From: UBA1351 sp965140555
GTDB taxonomy: Bacteria > Bacillota > Clostridia > Lachnospirales > Vallitaleaceae
Assembly: GCA_965140555.1 (NCBI GenBank)
Contig: OZ223259.1
Span: 2,976,001-3,040,000, forward strand
Direction of reading: 5' to 3'
DNA length: 64,000 bases
A model generated the notes under the pieces. That model was not told the DNA's origin. It searched no databases and saw nothing but the letters and a program-made list of their open reading frames with translations. The translations under genes were made by a program, and so were the position numbers. Positions within the stretch are counted from its first letter, which is position 1, and every line of letters starts with the position of its first letter. Below, one piece after another: positions 34,305-43,866 of this stretch.

Positions 34305-35921
34305 ATGAGTGAAACAAAAGCAGTGATTCAACAATGGTTAGAAGAAGGTAAGACGTCTCTAGGAATTGAACTAGGGTCGACACGAATCAAAGCGGTATTA
34401 ATCGGTGCTGATTACCGTCCTATCGTATCCGGAGAACATGATTGGGAGAACAGTTATGTGGATGGCATATGGACCTATAGTATTGATGAAATATGGGCAG
34501 GGATTCAAGATAGTTATAAAAAAATGGCGGATAGAGTGAAGGCTGAATACGGCGTCACCTTAACACGTATCGGTTCCATCGGATTTAGTGCCATGATGCA
34601 TGGATATATGGCCTTTGATCAAGAAGGGGAGTTATTGGTGCCCTTTAGAACGTGGCGTAACAACATCACCGGCGAAGCGGCAGAAGCGTTAACAAAGGCC
34701 TTTGATTATCCGATTCCTCAACGATGGAGTGTGGCGCATCTTTATCAAGCCATTCTTAATAAAGAAGAACATGTAGCTGACATTGCCCATCTTTTGACAT
34801 TGGCAGGCTATGTTCAATGGCAATTGACAGACGTTATGGCTGTCGGTGTAGGTGAAGCATCGGGAATGTTCCCCATTGACTTAGAAACGAAAAATTACAA
34901 CAGTAAGATGATAGAGATTCTAAACAAAAAAATACAAGAAGCCGGATATAGCTGGTCTTTATCGGATATTATGCCTAAAGTAGCAGTGGCCGGAGAACAG
35001 TGTGGTATCTTAACAGAAGCCGGTGCCAAACGCCTTGATCCAAGCGGGTCACTAGAAGCCGGAATACCGTTTTGCCCACCGGAAGGGGATGCCGGAACAG
35101 GTATGGTTGCCACCAATACGGTATTGCCACGAACCGGTAATGTGTCCGCCGGAACATCTGTTTTTGCTATGGTTGTACTTGAAGGGGAATTGAGTCGGGT
35201 GCATACAGAGATTGACCTTGTGACCACACCGGATGGTAAATTAGTCGGGATGGCTCATTCCAACAACTGTACATCAAACCTTGATGCATGGGTAAGTCTC
35301 TTTGATGAAACCCTTAAAACCTTTGGCTTGGATGTCGATAAGACAACCTTATATAAGACGTTGTATAATAAAGCCTTAGACGGGGATAAAGACGGCGGTG
35401 GCCTTTTAGCTTATGGCTATCTTTCAGGGGAGCATATGACCCATTTTGAAGAAGGACGCCCTCTATTTGCACGTTCTTCCGATAGTACCTTTGATTTGGC
35501 AAACTTCATGCGTGTCAATCTTATGACTTCCTTAGGAGCTTTAAAAATCGGTATGGATATTTTGCTCAAAGAAGAAAAGGTGCAACTCGACAAAATCTTG
35601 GGACATGGTGGTTTCTTTAAAACAGAAGGGGTCGGCCAACGCGTTATGGCTGCAGCCGTGGATACACCGGTAACCGTTATGGATACGGCAGGAGAAGGTG
35701 GAGCTTGGGGAATTGCAGTTCTTGCCAGCTATCTCTTGAATAAGGAAGCAGAAGAAAGTCTTGGTGACTATTTAGAGAATAAAGTCTTCCATAATCAAGT
35801 CGGTTCAACGATTGAACCAACAAAAGAAGATGTTGAAGGGTTTGAAATTTTTATGGAGCGTTATAAAGAAGGACTTCCTATTGAACGAGCTGCTGTGGAT
35901 TATTTAAAAACGCAGAAATAG
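34305..35921 (+). CDS. FGGY-family carbohydrate kinase (pentulokinase-like)
   Basis: About 538 aa. FGGY fold with phosphate-binding GIELGSTRIKAVLIG near 19-33 and adenosine motif DTAGEGGAWGIAVLASYL near 465. The first motif has Glu where most relatives have Asp (D-x-G-T). The GSIGFSAMMHGYMAFD and FRTWRNNITGEAA segments match the xylulokinase/ribulokinase-like branch, so the substrate is probably a ketopentose or similar; not settled. ATG at 34305 sits 6 nt after GGAGGG. A monocistronic gene ended by a strong terminator. Confidence 0.8.
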   Translation: MSETKAVIQQWLEEGKTSLGIELGSTRIKAVLIGADYRPIVSGEHDWENSYVDGIWTYSIDEIWAGIQDSYKKMADRVKAEYGVTLTRIGSIGFSAMMHGYMAFDQEGELLVPFRTWRNNITGEAAEALTKAFDYPIPQRWSVAHLYQAILNKEEHVADIAHLLTLAGYVQWQLTDVMAVGVGEASGMFPIDLETKNYNSKMIEILNKKIQEAGYSWSLSDIMPKVAVAGEQCGILTEAGAKRLDPSGSLEAGIPFCPPEGDAGTGMVATNTVLPRTGNVSAGTSVFAMVVLEGELSRVHTEIDLVTTPDGKLVGMAHSNNCTSNLDAWVSLFDETLKTFGLDVDKTTLYKTLYNKALDGDKDGGGLLAYGYLSGEHMTHFEEGRPLFARSSDSTFDLANFMRVNLMTSLGALKIGMDILLKEEKVQLDKILGHGGFFKTEGVGQRVMAAAVDTPVTVMDTAGEGGAWGIAVLASYLLNKEAEESLGDYLENKVFHNQVGSTIEPTKEDVEGFEIFMERYKEGLPIERAAVDYLKTQK

Positions 35922-35945
35922 GATAAGAATAAATGAATAAAAAAT

Positions 35946-35990
35946 AAAGGGTCTGTCTCAGCATTTATGCTGAGACAGACCCTTTTATAT
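35946..35990. terminator. Bidirectional terminator between the FGGY kinase and HxlR genes
   Basis: Perfect 19-bp arms (35946-35964 and 35967-35985) with a 2-nt centre, followed by TTTTATAT on the + strand and A-rich DNA on the other side. It serves both convergent genes; the HxlR stop codon overlaps its right arm. Confidence 0.9.
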
Positions 35991-36338
35991 AATTTCGGAT
36001 TCTTGAGGGATGAGAACCTCTTCGATATATTTATTGCCCCAGGTTTCTAAGTGAACAAGAACATCCGAGAAATCTTGGCCAATAGGTGTAAGGGAGTAGA
36101 CCACTTTAGGTGGAATTTGAGCATAAACCTCTCTGTGAATAAGGGAATAATCTTCTAAGGTCCGTAGTTGACGAGTAAGCGTTGTTTGCGTAATCTCCGG
36201 AAGCAAACGTTGAAGTTCATTAAAGCGTTTAGGGGATTCGTCAAGTTGGTGCATAATCATGAGGGCCCATTTGCCTGATAGAACTTTCTGAGCTGTTGCA
36301 AAGGGACATTTTCCAAAGAGTGTATCTAATGTTGTCAT
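35985..36338 (-). CDS. HxlR-family regulator
   Basis: 117 aa winged-helix protein. The family start KCPFATAQKVLSGKWALMIM with Cys11, and the late QTTLTRQLRTLEDYSLI and YSLTPIG are present. Some HxlR relatives (YodB, QorR, HypR) sense quinones or electrophiles through such an N-terminal Cys. ATG at 36338 has AGGAG 9 nt upstream; longer readings to 36710 run through the promoter region. Divergent from a QorB-like gene it probably controls. Confidence 0.87.
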   Translation of the reverse strand: MTTLDTLFGKCPFATAQKVLSGKWALMIMHQLDESPKRFNELQRLLPEITQTTLTRQLRTLEDYSLIHREVYAQIPPKVVYSLTPIGQDFSDVLVHLETWGNKYIEEVLIPQESEII

Positions 36339-36367
36339 ATCAATCATCTCCTGAAAGGATGGCGGTG

Positions 36368-36387
36368 CAGTATCATTAGTGATACTG
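36368..36387. promoter_or_regulatory. Operator-like palindrome between HxlR and QorB-like genes
   Basis: CAGTATCA (36368-36375), 4-bp spacer, TGATACTG (36380-36387): perfect 8-bp arms, 30 bp before the HxlR start and 156 bp before the QorB-like gene. A second symmetric sequence (36449-36465, GTATA ends) lies nearer the QorB-like gene. Both are candidate HxlR sites. Confidence 0.5.
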
Positions 36388-36542
36388 ACCCATATAAAAG
36401 ATGGTACTTGTAAAAATATCTGTATGCTATAAAATGAATATAGAAAGAGTATATCATGAATATACACATTTGTTAACAAGAATTCTAGTGGAATAGAAAA
36501 ACAAGCATAGATACACATAAAAATTTTAAGGAGGTAACAAGG

Positions 36543-37391
36543 ATGAAAGTTATGATAACAGGAGCAACAGGACATTTTGGAAGTAAAGTGGTGGAATATG
36601 TATTGGCATCGGATTTTTCGGGTGATGTTGCAGTGAGTGTTCGAACACCGGAAAAAGCACAGGACTTGAAAGACAAAGGAGTAGAAGTAAGACAAGGTGA
36701 TTTTGATCAACCGGAATCTCTAGATTTTAGTGGTGTAGATCGTCTCCTTATTGTATCAACAGATGGTGATAATGAAACAAGAAAACGTCAACATAAGGCA
36801 GCCGTTGATGCGGCAGTTAAAGCCGGTGTGCCCCATATATTCTACACGAGTCTTGTGCATGCAGATACGAGTGAATTAGTGTTAGCCGAAGTGCATAAAG
36901 CAACAGAAAATTACATTAAAGAGTCAGGCGTAACCTATACTTTCTTGCGTAACAATTGGTACTTAGAAAATGAATTAGCCGCTGTGAAGGCTACGATGAG
37001 TGGCGCGCCATGGGTAACATCCGCACCGGACGGACGAGTGGGATGGGTCCTTCGTGAAGAGTATGCACAAGCGGCAGCAAAGGCACTTGTCGGAGACGGT
37101 CATGAGAATAAAGTTTACGAATTAAGTGGTCAACCGTTATCTCAAAGTGAATTTGCAGCAATGCTTAGTCGTGTATTAGATATTAATGTGCCTTATAAAG
37201 AAGTCAGTGATGAAGCGTATGCTCAGATGCTGATTGATAATGGGACACCGGAAGGTATTGCAGGGTTTGTAGTCGCTATTCAACAAGGTATTCAAACAGG
37301 TGCCCTTGATGTCGAAAGTGATGATTTAGCAACCTTATTAGGACATGAACCGACCTCGGCAGAAGATGGAATCAAAGCATTGATTATTTAA
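36543..37391 (+). CDS. NAD(P)-binding NmrA/QorB-like oxidoreductase
   Basis: 282 aa. N-terminal Rossmann motif TGATGHFGSKVVEYVL (about 6-21) and the QorB-like segments VRQGDFDQPESL and FYTSLVHADTSELVLAEVHK. Members bind NADPH and reduce quinones. It is divergent from the HxlR regulator, a pairing known for qorR/qorB. GGAGG precedes the ATG by 9 nt. Likely role: quinone or electrophile detoxification. Confidence 0.85.
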   Translation: MKVMITGATGHFGSKVVEYVLASDFSGDVAVSVRTPEKAQDLKDKGVEVRQGDFDQPESLDFSGVDRLLIVSTDGDNETRKRQHKAAVDAAVKAGVPHIFYTSLVHADTSELVLAEVHKATENYIKESGVTYTFLRNNWYLENELAAVKATMSGAPWVTSAPDGRVGWVLREEYAQAAAKALVGDGHENKVYELSGQPLSQSEFAAMLSRVLDINVPYKEVSDEAYAQMLIDNGTPEGIAGFVVAIQQGIQTGALDVESDDLATLLGHEPTSAEDGIKALII

Positions 37392-37468
37392 GTATTGATG
37401 TAAGACGGTAGTATGATACGACAGATTTACTCTGACATGATAACATATGGTCAATAATACCTAATATT

Positions 37469-37506
37469 CAAGGGATGAATTGTTGGAATTCATCCCTTGT
37501 GTTATT
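37469..37506 (+). terminator. Terminator of the QorB-like gene
   Basis: CAAGGGATGAATT (37469-37481) and AATTCATCCCTTG (37487-37499) form a perfect 13-bp stem with a 5-nt loop, followed by a weak TGTTATTC tail. Confidence 0.7.
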
Positions 37507-37631
37507 CTCATAAGGAATGCTAGTCAGAAAGTTACATAGGAATAGGTGATGAAGCTGAGGTAACGTTCACTCAAAAAGCATTGAGGGAAGAGACAATTAA
37601 GAGACGATGACAGAAGGAAAGAAGGAATGTT

Positions 37632-38408
37632 ATGAATAAAAAAATAGGGGAACATACGATAAAAGGGATTGGAATGCTTATCATGGCATTGGTGTTTTTG
37701 GCAGCCTGTGGTGCTGAAACAGAAGATGCTATTCAAGACCAAGCCGGCAATCTAAGTGTTGATGATGTGATGAATGATAATACCAAGGATGAATTAGAAG
37801 ATCGTTTAGATGAAGCGGATGAAACATCCGATATGTCTGAATCAGAGATAGAAGAAGTGGATAATTCTATAGAAAATGAACCGACGAATTATTCATACAC
37901 AATGATTACGTACTCTAAAGTAGGTGATGAACCCGCTCAAAAATCAACAACTCAGATATATGTAAAGGAAGCGGCTTATTATATGCGGACAGATAAAGGT
38001 GGCTATTTCTTTCATCCGGAAGAGCAAAGTCTTGCTATGTATTCAGTAGAAGACAATAGTTTGATTATTATGGCTGACGATTCAGAACCAACGGAAGATA
38101 GATTCTCAACGCCTTGGGATACCGCGTCAGGTATTGAAGAAGATATGTATTCGGATGAATTCTTTGAGGGAGAAGAAAAACTTAACGGTGTCATGACTCG
38201 CAAGTATATTTATGCGATAGAGGATACAGCAGTGACGGCTTATTACGATACAGAGAATAAAATAGTTGCCAAAGTGCAATATGATATTGATGATACAACA
38301 ACATATATAGAATTTCAAAATTACGAAGAAGGAACAGTGACAGACGCCGATCTTGCTTATCCGGAGGGAGCAACGGTGACAGATTTAAGGGAGTTAGGTG
38401 AGGAATAA
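37632..38408 (+). CDS. Lipoprotein, unknown function
   Basis: 258 aa. Lipobox LAAC with Cys26 after a short hydrophobic signal (about 12-25). The mature part begins with an acidic linker (about 45-85), then a beta-rich domain with YSYTMITYSKVGDEPAQKS and TYIEFQNYEEGTVTDADLAYPEGA, similar in style to the LolA/LppX- or DUF4412-like outer-face proteins, though no firm match. Followed by a strong terminator. Stand-alone transcript. Confidence 0.72.
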   Translation: MNKKIGEHTIKGIGMLIMALVFLAACGAETEDAIQDQAGNLSVDDVMNDNTKDELEDRLDEADETSDMSESEIEEVDNSIENEPTNYSYTMITYSKVGDEPAQKSTTQIYVKEAAYYMRTDKGGYFFHPEEQSLAMYSVEDNSLIIMADDSEPTEDRFSTPWDTASGIEEDMYSDEFFEGEEKLNGVMTRKYIYAIEDTAVTAYYDTENKIVAKVQYDIDDTTTYIEFQNYEEGTVTDADLAYPEGATVTDLRELGEE

Positions 38409-38559
38409 GAAAAGGGATGAAGCGTTAATACAATAGTTACAAATGCTTCACAGATATTCATAGGTCAATTATACCTAGGACATATTTATCCTGTATTATA
38501 TATCTTGTAAGAAACAATTACCTCTTACATATTAATACTCTCCCCCTCATCCTTTACTT

Positions 38560-38590
38560 AGCACTGGTCTTTACCGGTGCTATTTTTTTT
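38560..38590 (+). terminator. Strong intrinsic terminator of the lipoprotein gene
   Basis: AGCACTGGT (38560-38568) pairs with ACCGGTGCT (38573-38581), one G-T pair, followed by eight T (38583-38590). The remainder of 38409-38721 is AT-rich and holds no gene I can support. Confidence 0.9.
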
Positions 38591-38721
38591 GTTTCAATAA
38601 CTATCTTTTTATATTTCCTGAATTTGTGGTATTATAGGTATGTGTTTGAAAACATGAAGGGTATATGACGAATAATTGACAGAACGGTTTGAGCACACGT
38701 GTTAAACCAATGGAGAAAAAT

Positions 38722-39999
38722 ATGAATACATTAAAATCTATGTTATCAGAGTATCGAGGATTATCCAAGTCGGCCTATATCATTTTTATAGGACGGCTTA
38801 TTACCAATATGGGAGCCTTCATCTTCCCACTTTTAACGCTTATTATGACGGACAAAATGGGATATTCTGCTTTTGATACGGCATTAATTATGTCTTTGGT
38901 CGGTATTCTCTTTTTACCGGCTAATATTATAGGCGGTAAATTAGCAGATCGCTATAATAGAAAGAAAATCATCATCTACTTTGACCTTGTGTCGGTCTTC
39001 TTTTTTATGCTCTGTGCCTTTGTAGAGCCGGGAACGATGATGTTGGTCTTCTTTGTTATTGCAGGCTTATTTGCCAATATGGAAGGCCCTGCCTTTGATG
39101 CATTAATCGTTGATGTATCCAAACCCGATGAAAGGGAGAAGGTCTATGCATTAATGTACTTGGGGCATAATATAGGCTATACCTTTGGAGCAGCTATTGG
39201 AGGGCTATTATTTGCCAACTATTTGAATGTGGCGTTTATTTTTGACGGATTGACGACGATAAGTTCGACGTTACTAATTGTTCTTTTTGTTAAAGCTATA
39301 CCTAAAGACAGTTTAAAAAAAGAAGAACGTAATGAATATGAAGATCATGTTGAGCATAAGACCCATGTTTTAAATATTCTAAAGACACGCCCGTCTATTT
39401 CGATTCAATTAGTCGTTTTATTTTTGGCATCCTTTGTTTATGATCAGTGGTCGTATATACTACCTATGTATATGAGTGATGTGTTTGGTTCAGATTTAGG
39501 GTCAAAATATTATGGATTTTTATCAAGTTTTAATGGATTTGTTGTTATTATCTTTACGCCATTATTAACGATATGGTTAAAAAAATGGTTTGAACTGCCA
39601 AAAGTTATTTTAGGGCAATTGTTAATTGGAACAAGCTTTTTGATTATTATGGGGCAATCTTTTTATCCTATTTTCTTTCTTATGATGTTCTTCTTCACCT
39701 TGGGAGAAATTATTAATATGTTAGGAACATCGCCCTTTTTATCGAGACGTATTCCGGCTTCCCATTTAGGACGTGTGAGCAGTTACCGAAATATTGCATA
39801 CTTTGCAGGAGGGGCAATAGGACGTGTGATTATTGGAGCGGTCGTAGAGAAGAGCTCTTTTAATGCAGCCTATTTGATTATTGTGGCTGTTGGATTGTTG
39901 GCAACCGGTATTGCTGTTTACAATTACCATATAGATAAATTGATTTTTCCAAAATTATATACGAAGAAAGCGTTAAAAGAAGCCTTGAAAGGAGAGTAG
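38722..39999 (+). CDS. MFS transporter
   Basis: About 425 aa with twelve predicted helices. The loop between helices 2 and 3 has GGKLADRYNRKKIIIYF, the conserved MFS motif (G-x-x-x-D-R-x-x-R/K-K). ATG at 38722 follows GGAG with 6 nt; upstream ATG 38710 and a TTG at 38689 are less likely. Similar to drug-exporting MFS of the MDR-like type, substrate unknown. One bp separates it from a small membrane protein. Confidence 0.82.
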   Translation: MNTLKSMLSEYRGLSKSAYIIFIGRLITNMGAFIFPLLTLIMTDKMGYSAFDTALIMSLVGILFLPANIIGGKLADRYNRKKIIIYFDLVSVFFFMLCAFVEPGTMMLVFFVIAGLFANMEGPAFDALIVDVSKPDEREKVYALMYLGHNIGYTFGAAIGGLLFANYLNVAFIFDGLTTISSTLLIVLFVKAIPKDSLKKEERNEYEDHVEHKTHVLNILKTRPSISIQLVVLFLASFVYDQWSYILPMYMSDVFGSDLGSKYYGFLSSFNGFVVIIFTPLLTIWLKKWFELPKVILGQLLIGTSFLIIMGQSFYPIFFLMMFFFTLGEIINMLGTSPFLSRRIPASHLGRVSSYRNIAYFAGGAIGRVIIGAVVEKSSFNAAYLIIVAVGLLATGIAVYNYHIDKLIFPKLYTKKALKEALKGE

Positions 40000-40000
40000 T

Positions 40001-40429
40001 ATGCAATTTACGAATAAAATTATTCGCACAGTCATAGGTATTGGTGCGGGAATTGGTATTATTTTGTTACAGAATTTTCTGAATGGGAATCCGAGTATCT
40101 TATGGCAACACTATAGTGGGGAGATTGGTATTTCCCTATGTAGTTTTATCATAGGTTTAATGCTTACCTTAGATGTTGTAAGAAGTTATCAAGGTGCCGG
40201 TGTGTATATACGAATCGGCTCCATGGTTACAGGCGTTATATTGGTTATTATAGGGGCAATTCCACAGACATTATGGTGGAAATTATTCCCTTATACAGAG
40301 TATAAAGGGATAGTGGCATGGGTGTTGTCTGCATTTGAAGGTGGGACACATATTGCCACGATTTTATGCCTTGCAGGGGGTGTTATGATCGGAAAATCAT
40401 TTGCCAAAAAAACTAAATTGCTATTCTAA
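40001..40429 (+). CDS. Small membrane protein, unknown function
   Basis: 142 aa, four hydrophobic segments (about 8-25, 38-56, 70-92, 112-133). It starts 1 nt after the MFS gene behind GAAAGGAG, so they form an operon, with the serine hydrolase next 42 bp downstream. No family recognised. Confidence 0.6.
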   Translation: MQFTNKIIRTVIGIGAGIGIILLQNFLNGNPSILWQHYSGEIGISLCSFIIGLMLTLDVVRSYQGAGVYIRIGSMVTGVILVIIGAIPQTLWWKLFPYTEYKGIVAWVLSAFEGGTHIATILCLAGGVMIGKSFAKKTKLLF

Positions 40430-40471
40430 TACATAGGTTATGATGGACAAAAAAAAGACAGGAGAAGGATT

Positions 40472-41665
40472 ATGATTACAACAAAGGGTAGAAAACAGAT
40501 GGAAGAAGCTATACGTAAAGGGATTGAAACCCATCATGTTGCGGGTATGAATCTTATGGTTATGAAAGATGGAGAAGAAATTCTTTATATGGAAGACGGT
40601 AAGAAAGATATAGAGACAGGAGAAAGCATAGCTCGGGATACGATTTTTAGACTCTATTCCATGACAAAGCCGATTACAGCAGTAGCTGCTATGCTCCTGG
40701 TTGAGCGTGGTCAATTGGATTTGTATGAAGCCGTAGGAAACTATTTGCCTCGATTTAACAATGCAAAAGTATTTGAAGAGGATGAGGACGGAATGCCGAG
40801 AATTGTTCCTTTGGATAGACCCGTAGCGATAAAGGATTTGATGAATATGACCTCCGGATTGCTCTATGGTGGTGAAAATCCGACCGGACAAATAACAACA
40901 CAACTATTTGAACACTTGGATAGTATGTTATTCACAAAAGATGCCTTGACAACGGTGGACTTTGCTAATCAATTAGGTGGACTTCCTTTAGCCTTTCAAC
41001 CGGGAAGTAGCTGGGCTTATGGTACATCGGCTGATGTGTTGGGAGCAGTTGTTGAAGTCGTTAGTGGTGTTCGATTTTCAGAGTTTTTAAAGAAAGAGTT
41101 GTTTGAACCTCTCGGAATGGTTGATACAGGATTTATGGTTGAAGAAGATAAACGTCATCGTTTGGCAAGAACTTATGAAACGACAGCGGAGGGGCTATGC
41201 CTTTATGAAGGGAATCATCTGGGAATCATTCATAAGATGGACAGACAACCTGCCTTTGAATCCGGTGGAGCAGGACTCGCTTCGACTATTGATGATTACA
41301 GCAAGTTTGCGACAATGTTAATGCAGCGAGGTACGTTTGCAGGTCAGCAAATATTACAGGCCAAAACGGTTGATTTCTTAACCTCTCAAGTTCTTGAGCC
41401 ACAGCAACAGGAAGCATTAAAGAGTTGGTACGAACTTATGGGTCATAGTTATGGGAATCTGATGCGTGTGGCTACAGATATTCAACAGAGTGGACTCATA
41501 CTGTCCCAAGGTGAATATGGTTGGGACGGTTGGTTAGGGTGTTATTTTGCAAACTGCCCGAAAGATGGAATTACCATCTTAATGATGATGCAGAAAAAAG
41601 ATGCGGGAACAACAACATTGACAAGGAAACTGCGCAATATCATAATGAGCGAGTTATCGGAGTAA
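40472..41665 (+). CDS. Serine hydrolase, class C beta-lactamase/EstB-like
   Basis: 397 aa. Penicillin-binding-fold hydrolase with the nucleophile motif SMTK (Ser63, Lys66), a second motif YGTSAD (about 185), and a WDGWLG third motif near 350. No signal peptide, so it acts in the cytoplasm like EstB-type esterases rather than as a secreted beta-lactamase. Followed by a second esterase, suggesting both act on related esters. Confidence 0.82.
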   Translation: MITTKGRKQMEEAIRKGIETHHVAGMNLMVMKDGEEILYMEDGKKDIETGESIARDTIFRLYSMTKPITAVAAMLLVERGQLDLYEAVGNYLPRFNNAKVFEEDEDGMPRIVPLDRPVAIKDLMNMTSGLLYGGENPTGQITTQLFEHLDSMLFTKDALTTVDFANQLGGLPLAFQPGSSWAYGTSADVLGAVVEVVSGVRFSEFLKKELFEPLGMVDTGFMVEEDKRHRLARTYETTAEGLCLYEGNHLGIIHKMDRQPAFESGGAGLASTIDDYSKFATMLMQRGTFAGQQILQAKTVDFLTSQVLEPQQQEALKSWYELMGHSYGNLMRVATDIQQSGLILSQGEYGWDGWLGCYFANCPKDGITILMMMQKKDAGTTTLTRKLRNIIMSELSE

Positions 41666-41697
41666 AGAGTATTTTAGGACGGTAAGGAGAGCAGCTA

Positions 41698-43122
41698 ATG
41701 ACAGTTTGTGTTGAGACAATAAGCGGTTTAGTTGAAGGAATCAAGGAAAACGATGGAATTGCTTTTTTGGGCATTCCTTATGGGAAAGCGGAGCGATTTG
41801 AGCGATGTCGTCCCTTTACTTGGGAAGGTGTCTACAAAGGGAATCAATACAGTCAGGTTGCACCTCAACTAGAAGAGGGACAGCCTATTGGTGATGAAGA
41901 GTGTTTGACCCTTAATGTTTATACACCGAATCTAGACGGTCATTATCCGGTACTTGTAGAAATTCATGGTGGTGCATTTCAGATGGGAAGTAATCAGGGG
42001 ATGACCCGATCCATTAGTAATGGGCAAGAGATTGTGCATATAGGAATAAACTACCGATTAGGAGCTTTTGTTTTTCTCTCTATAGGGGAAACGACAGGTG
42101 GGGATGGCATCGATACAGGGAATTTGGGCTTGGATGACCAGCAGATGGCCCTTCGTTGGATTTATAAGAATTGTCACCGATTTGGTGGTGATGCGACGCG
42201 AATCACTGTTATGGGAAATTCAGCAGGTGCCAAGTCGATTGGCGCACACTTGGTATCCGGTCGGGTGAAGGACATTATTGATGGAGTGATTTTATCTAGT
42301 GGCGCAACACAATCTATTCGAGATGTTAGAACGGCAAGGGTTTTGGCAGAAGAATTTGGTCATGTTGTGATGAACTTGTATGGTGCGAATGAAGAGGGGC
42401 CTTCTTCGTGGAGGACATTAGTCAAAAAATTAACAACAGGAGAAATGTTGGAGGCTCAACGTCAGTGGTGTGATGGGCGGCATAATACGTGTTTTTTCGG
42501 TCCTGTGGCTGATGGTGTGCTTATTGATGTGGATTGGATAAGCGCATGGCAGAACAATAAGCATCATATTCGACGACTCATGCTAGGAAGTAATCAACAT
42601 GAATGCATCTACTATATGGAAGAGCCAAGACTGGAAGAAGAACGAACGGTAATCATGAGGGATCTTTTCGGAGCCCAGATGCCCCTTGTGGAAGAGGCGT
42701 ATCAGAAGCTTTTGAAACAAAGGAAAGGTGTTTCGGCAAAGGAAGTCCTTATGGATTGCCTTTCAGACTATATGTATGGGCTTCATACCCATCAGCTCGC
42801 TCTTGATTGCCAAAAAGAAAGTGATGTTTATTACTATCGCTTTGGTTTTGGTAATGGAGCCCATGCTCTTGATATGCGTGTATTAAGTGGTGACAGCACA
42901 TTAAGGTCAGAATATACCAATCAGGAAGATGCAATAAATAGGATACAAGAAACAATGCTGAAGGCTTATCGAGACTTTGCTAAAGGAGAGCGTCCTTTTC
43001 CGGCATTTGACGATCGAAGGATGCATGTGTCCTGCTGGGGATTTACAGCACATGAGGACACGATACAAAAGACCTATGACACCATGGATTCTCGTATGCG
43101 TCAGGTGATTCGGCGTTTATAG
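41698..43122 (+). CDS. Carboxylesterase type B
   Basis: 474 aa alpha/beta hydrolase. Signature EECLTLNVYTP (67-77), oxyanion region EIHGGAFQMG (88-97), nucleophile GNSAGAK with Ser175 and a likely catalytic His in NGAHALDM near 380. No signal peptide. 32 bp after the EstB-like gene; they probably share a transcript. Substrates of such esterases are short or medium acyl esters. Confidence 0.85.
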   Translation: MTVCVETISGLVEGIKENDGIAFLGIPYGKAERFERCRPFTWEGVYKGNQYSQVAPQLEEGQPIGDEECLTLNVYTPNLDGHYPVLVEIHGGAFQMGSNQGMTRSISNGQEIVHIGINYRLGAFVFLSIGETTGGDGIDTGNLGLDDQQMALRWIYKNCHRFGGDATRITVMGNSAGAKSIGAHLVSGRVKDIIDGVILSSGATQSIRDVRTARVLAEEFGHVVMNLYGANEEGPSSWRTLVKKLTTGEMLEAQRQWCDGRHNTCFFGPVADGVLIDVDWISAWQNNKHHIRRLMLGSNQHECIYYMEEPRLEEERTVIMRDLFGAQMPLVEEAYQKLLKQRKGVSAKEVLMDCLSDYMYGLHTHQLALDCQKESDVYYYRFGFGNGAHALDMRVLSGDSTLRSEYTNQEDAINRIQETMLKAYRDFAKGERPFPAFDDRRMHVSCWGFTAHEDTIQKTYDTMDSRMRQVIRRL

Positions 43123-43185
43123 GTATAACGATTAGCTGACTTATAGAGCACACATTATAATGAAGGTTTACTAAGGGGGATATCT

Positions 43186-43866
43186 ATGATTCAGACACGA
43201 TCAATAACGGTATTAAAAAAGATTGCATTGACAGTATTTGCAATAGTCAGCGGACTATTAATGCTTAATTATAGCTATCAATATACAGTCAGCTTCAAAG
43301 ATACAGTTCTTGTTGTTGTTTATTTTTGTGCAGGTATAGGACTTAGCCTATTAGCCGGGTGGTTTGTAAAGCGGTCCAAATACAATATATGGATGATGCC
43401 GATATATGTGATATTGCTGTTGGTTCTTGGTATTGAATCCGGATTTTTGTTAACGACAACGATGAATGTGTTTGGTGTCTCCATATCGTTTGTTGTTGGC
43501 GTCATTAGTATTTATATAAAGGAATTTTCGGTAGATAAAGGGTTGCATCTTTTAGGAGCCTGCATTCTTGCAGTTGCTTTAGGGTGGTTTGTTATACAAC
43601 TGTATGATACACCCTATAAGTTTATGAATAAAGTAGCTTACGAGACGCGTAACTACTTGCAAGAAGAAGGCTATGATTTATCAGATGACGATGCTTATTA
43701 CTCAACGAATTCAAAGTTAATAGATAATCGTTACAATTATGATATCCGGTATTTTAGACGGAATGGGGAAGCGTTGTTACAAATCATTCGATTAACCTAC
43801 GACCAAGGTGAATTAGCGATTACTGAAGTTCAGGACTACGACGGTTCATCCCTACAGGTAGACTGA
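43186..43866 (+). CDS. Membrane protein, unknown function
   Basis: 226 aa with about five hydrophobic segments in the first 150 residues (about 10-25, 33-55, 63-82, 88-107, 118-137) and a soluble C-terminal domain rich in Asp/Tyr/Asn (LSDDDAYYSTNSKLIDNRYN). A TATAAT box at 43154-43159 lies upstream. The 3' end overlaps the convergent FAD-reductase gene by 47 nt. No family recognised. Confidence 0.6.
   Translation: MIQTRSITVLKKIALTVFAIVSGLLMLNYSYQYTVSFKDTVLVVVYFCAGIGLSLLAGWFVKRSKYNIWMMPIYVILLLVLGIESGFLLTTTMNVFGVSISFVVGVISIYIKEFSVDKGLHLLGACILAVALGWFVIQLYDTPYKFMNKVAYETRNYLQEEGYDLSDDDAYYSTNSKLIDNRYNYDIRYFRRNGEALLQIIRLTYDQGELAITEVQDYDGSSLQVD

Noticed and set aside
36339..36710. 124-residue N-terminal extension of the HxlR regulator
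   Set aside because: It covers the divergent promoter region and the start of the QorB-like gene; the family length fits ATG 36338.
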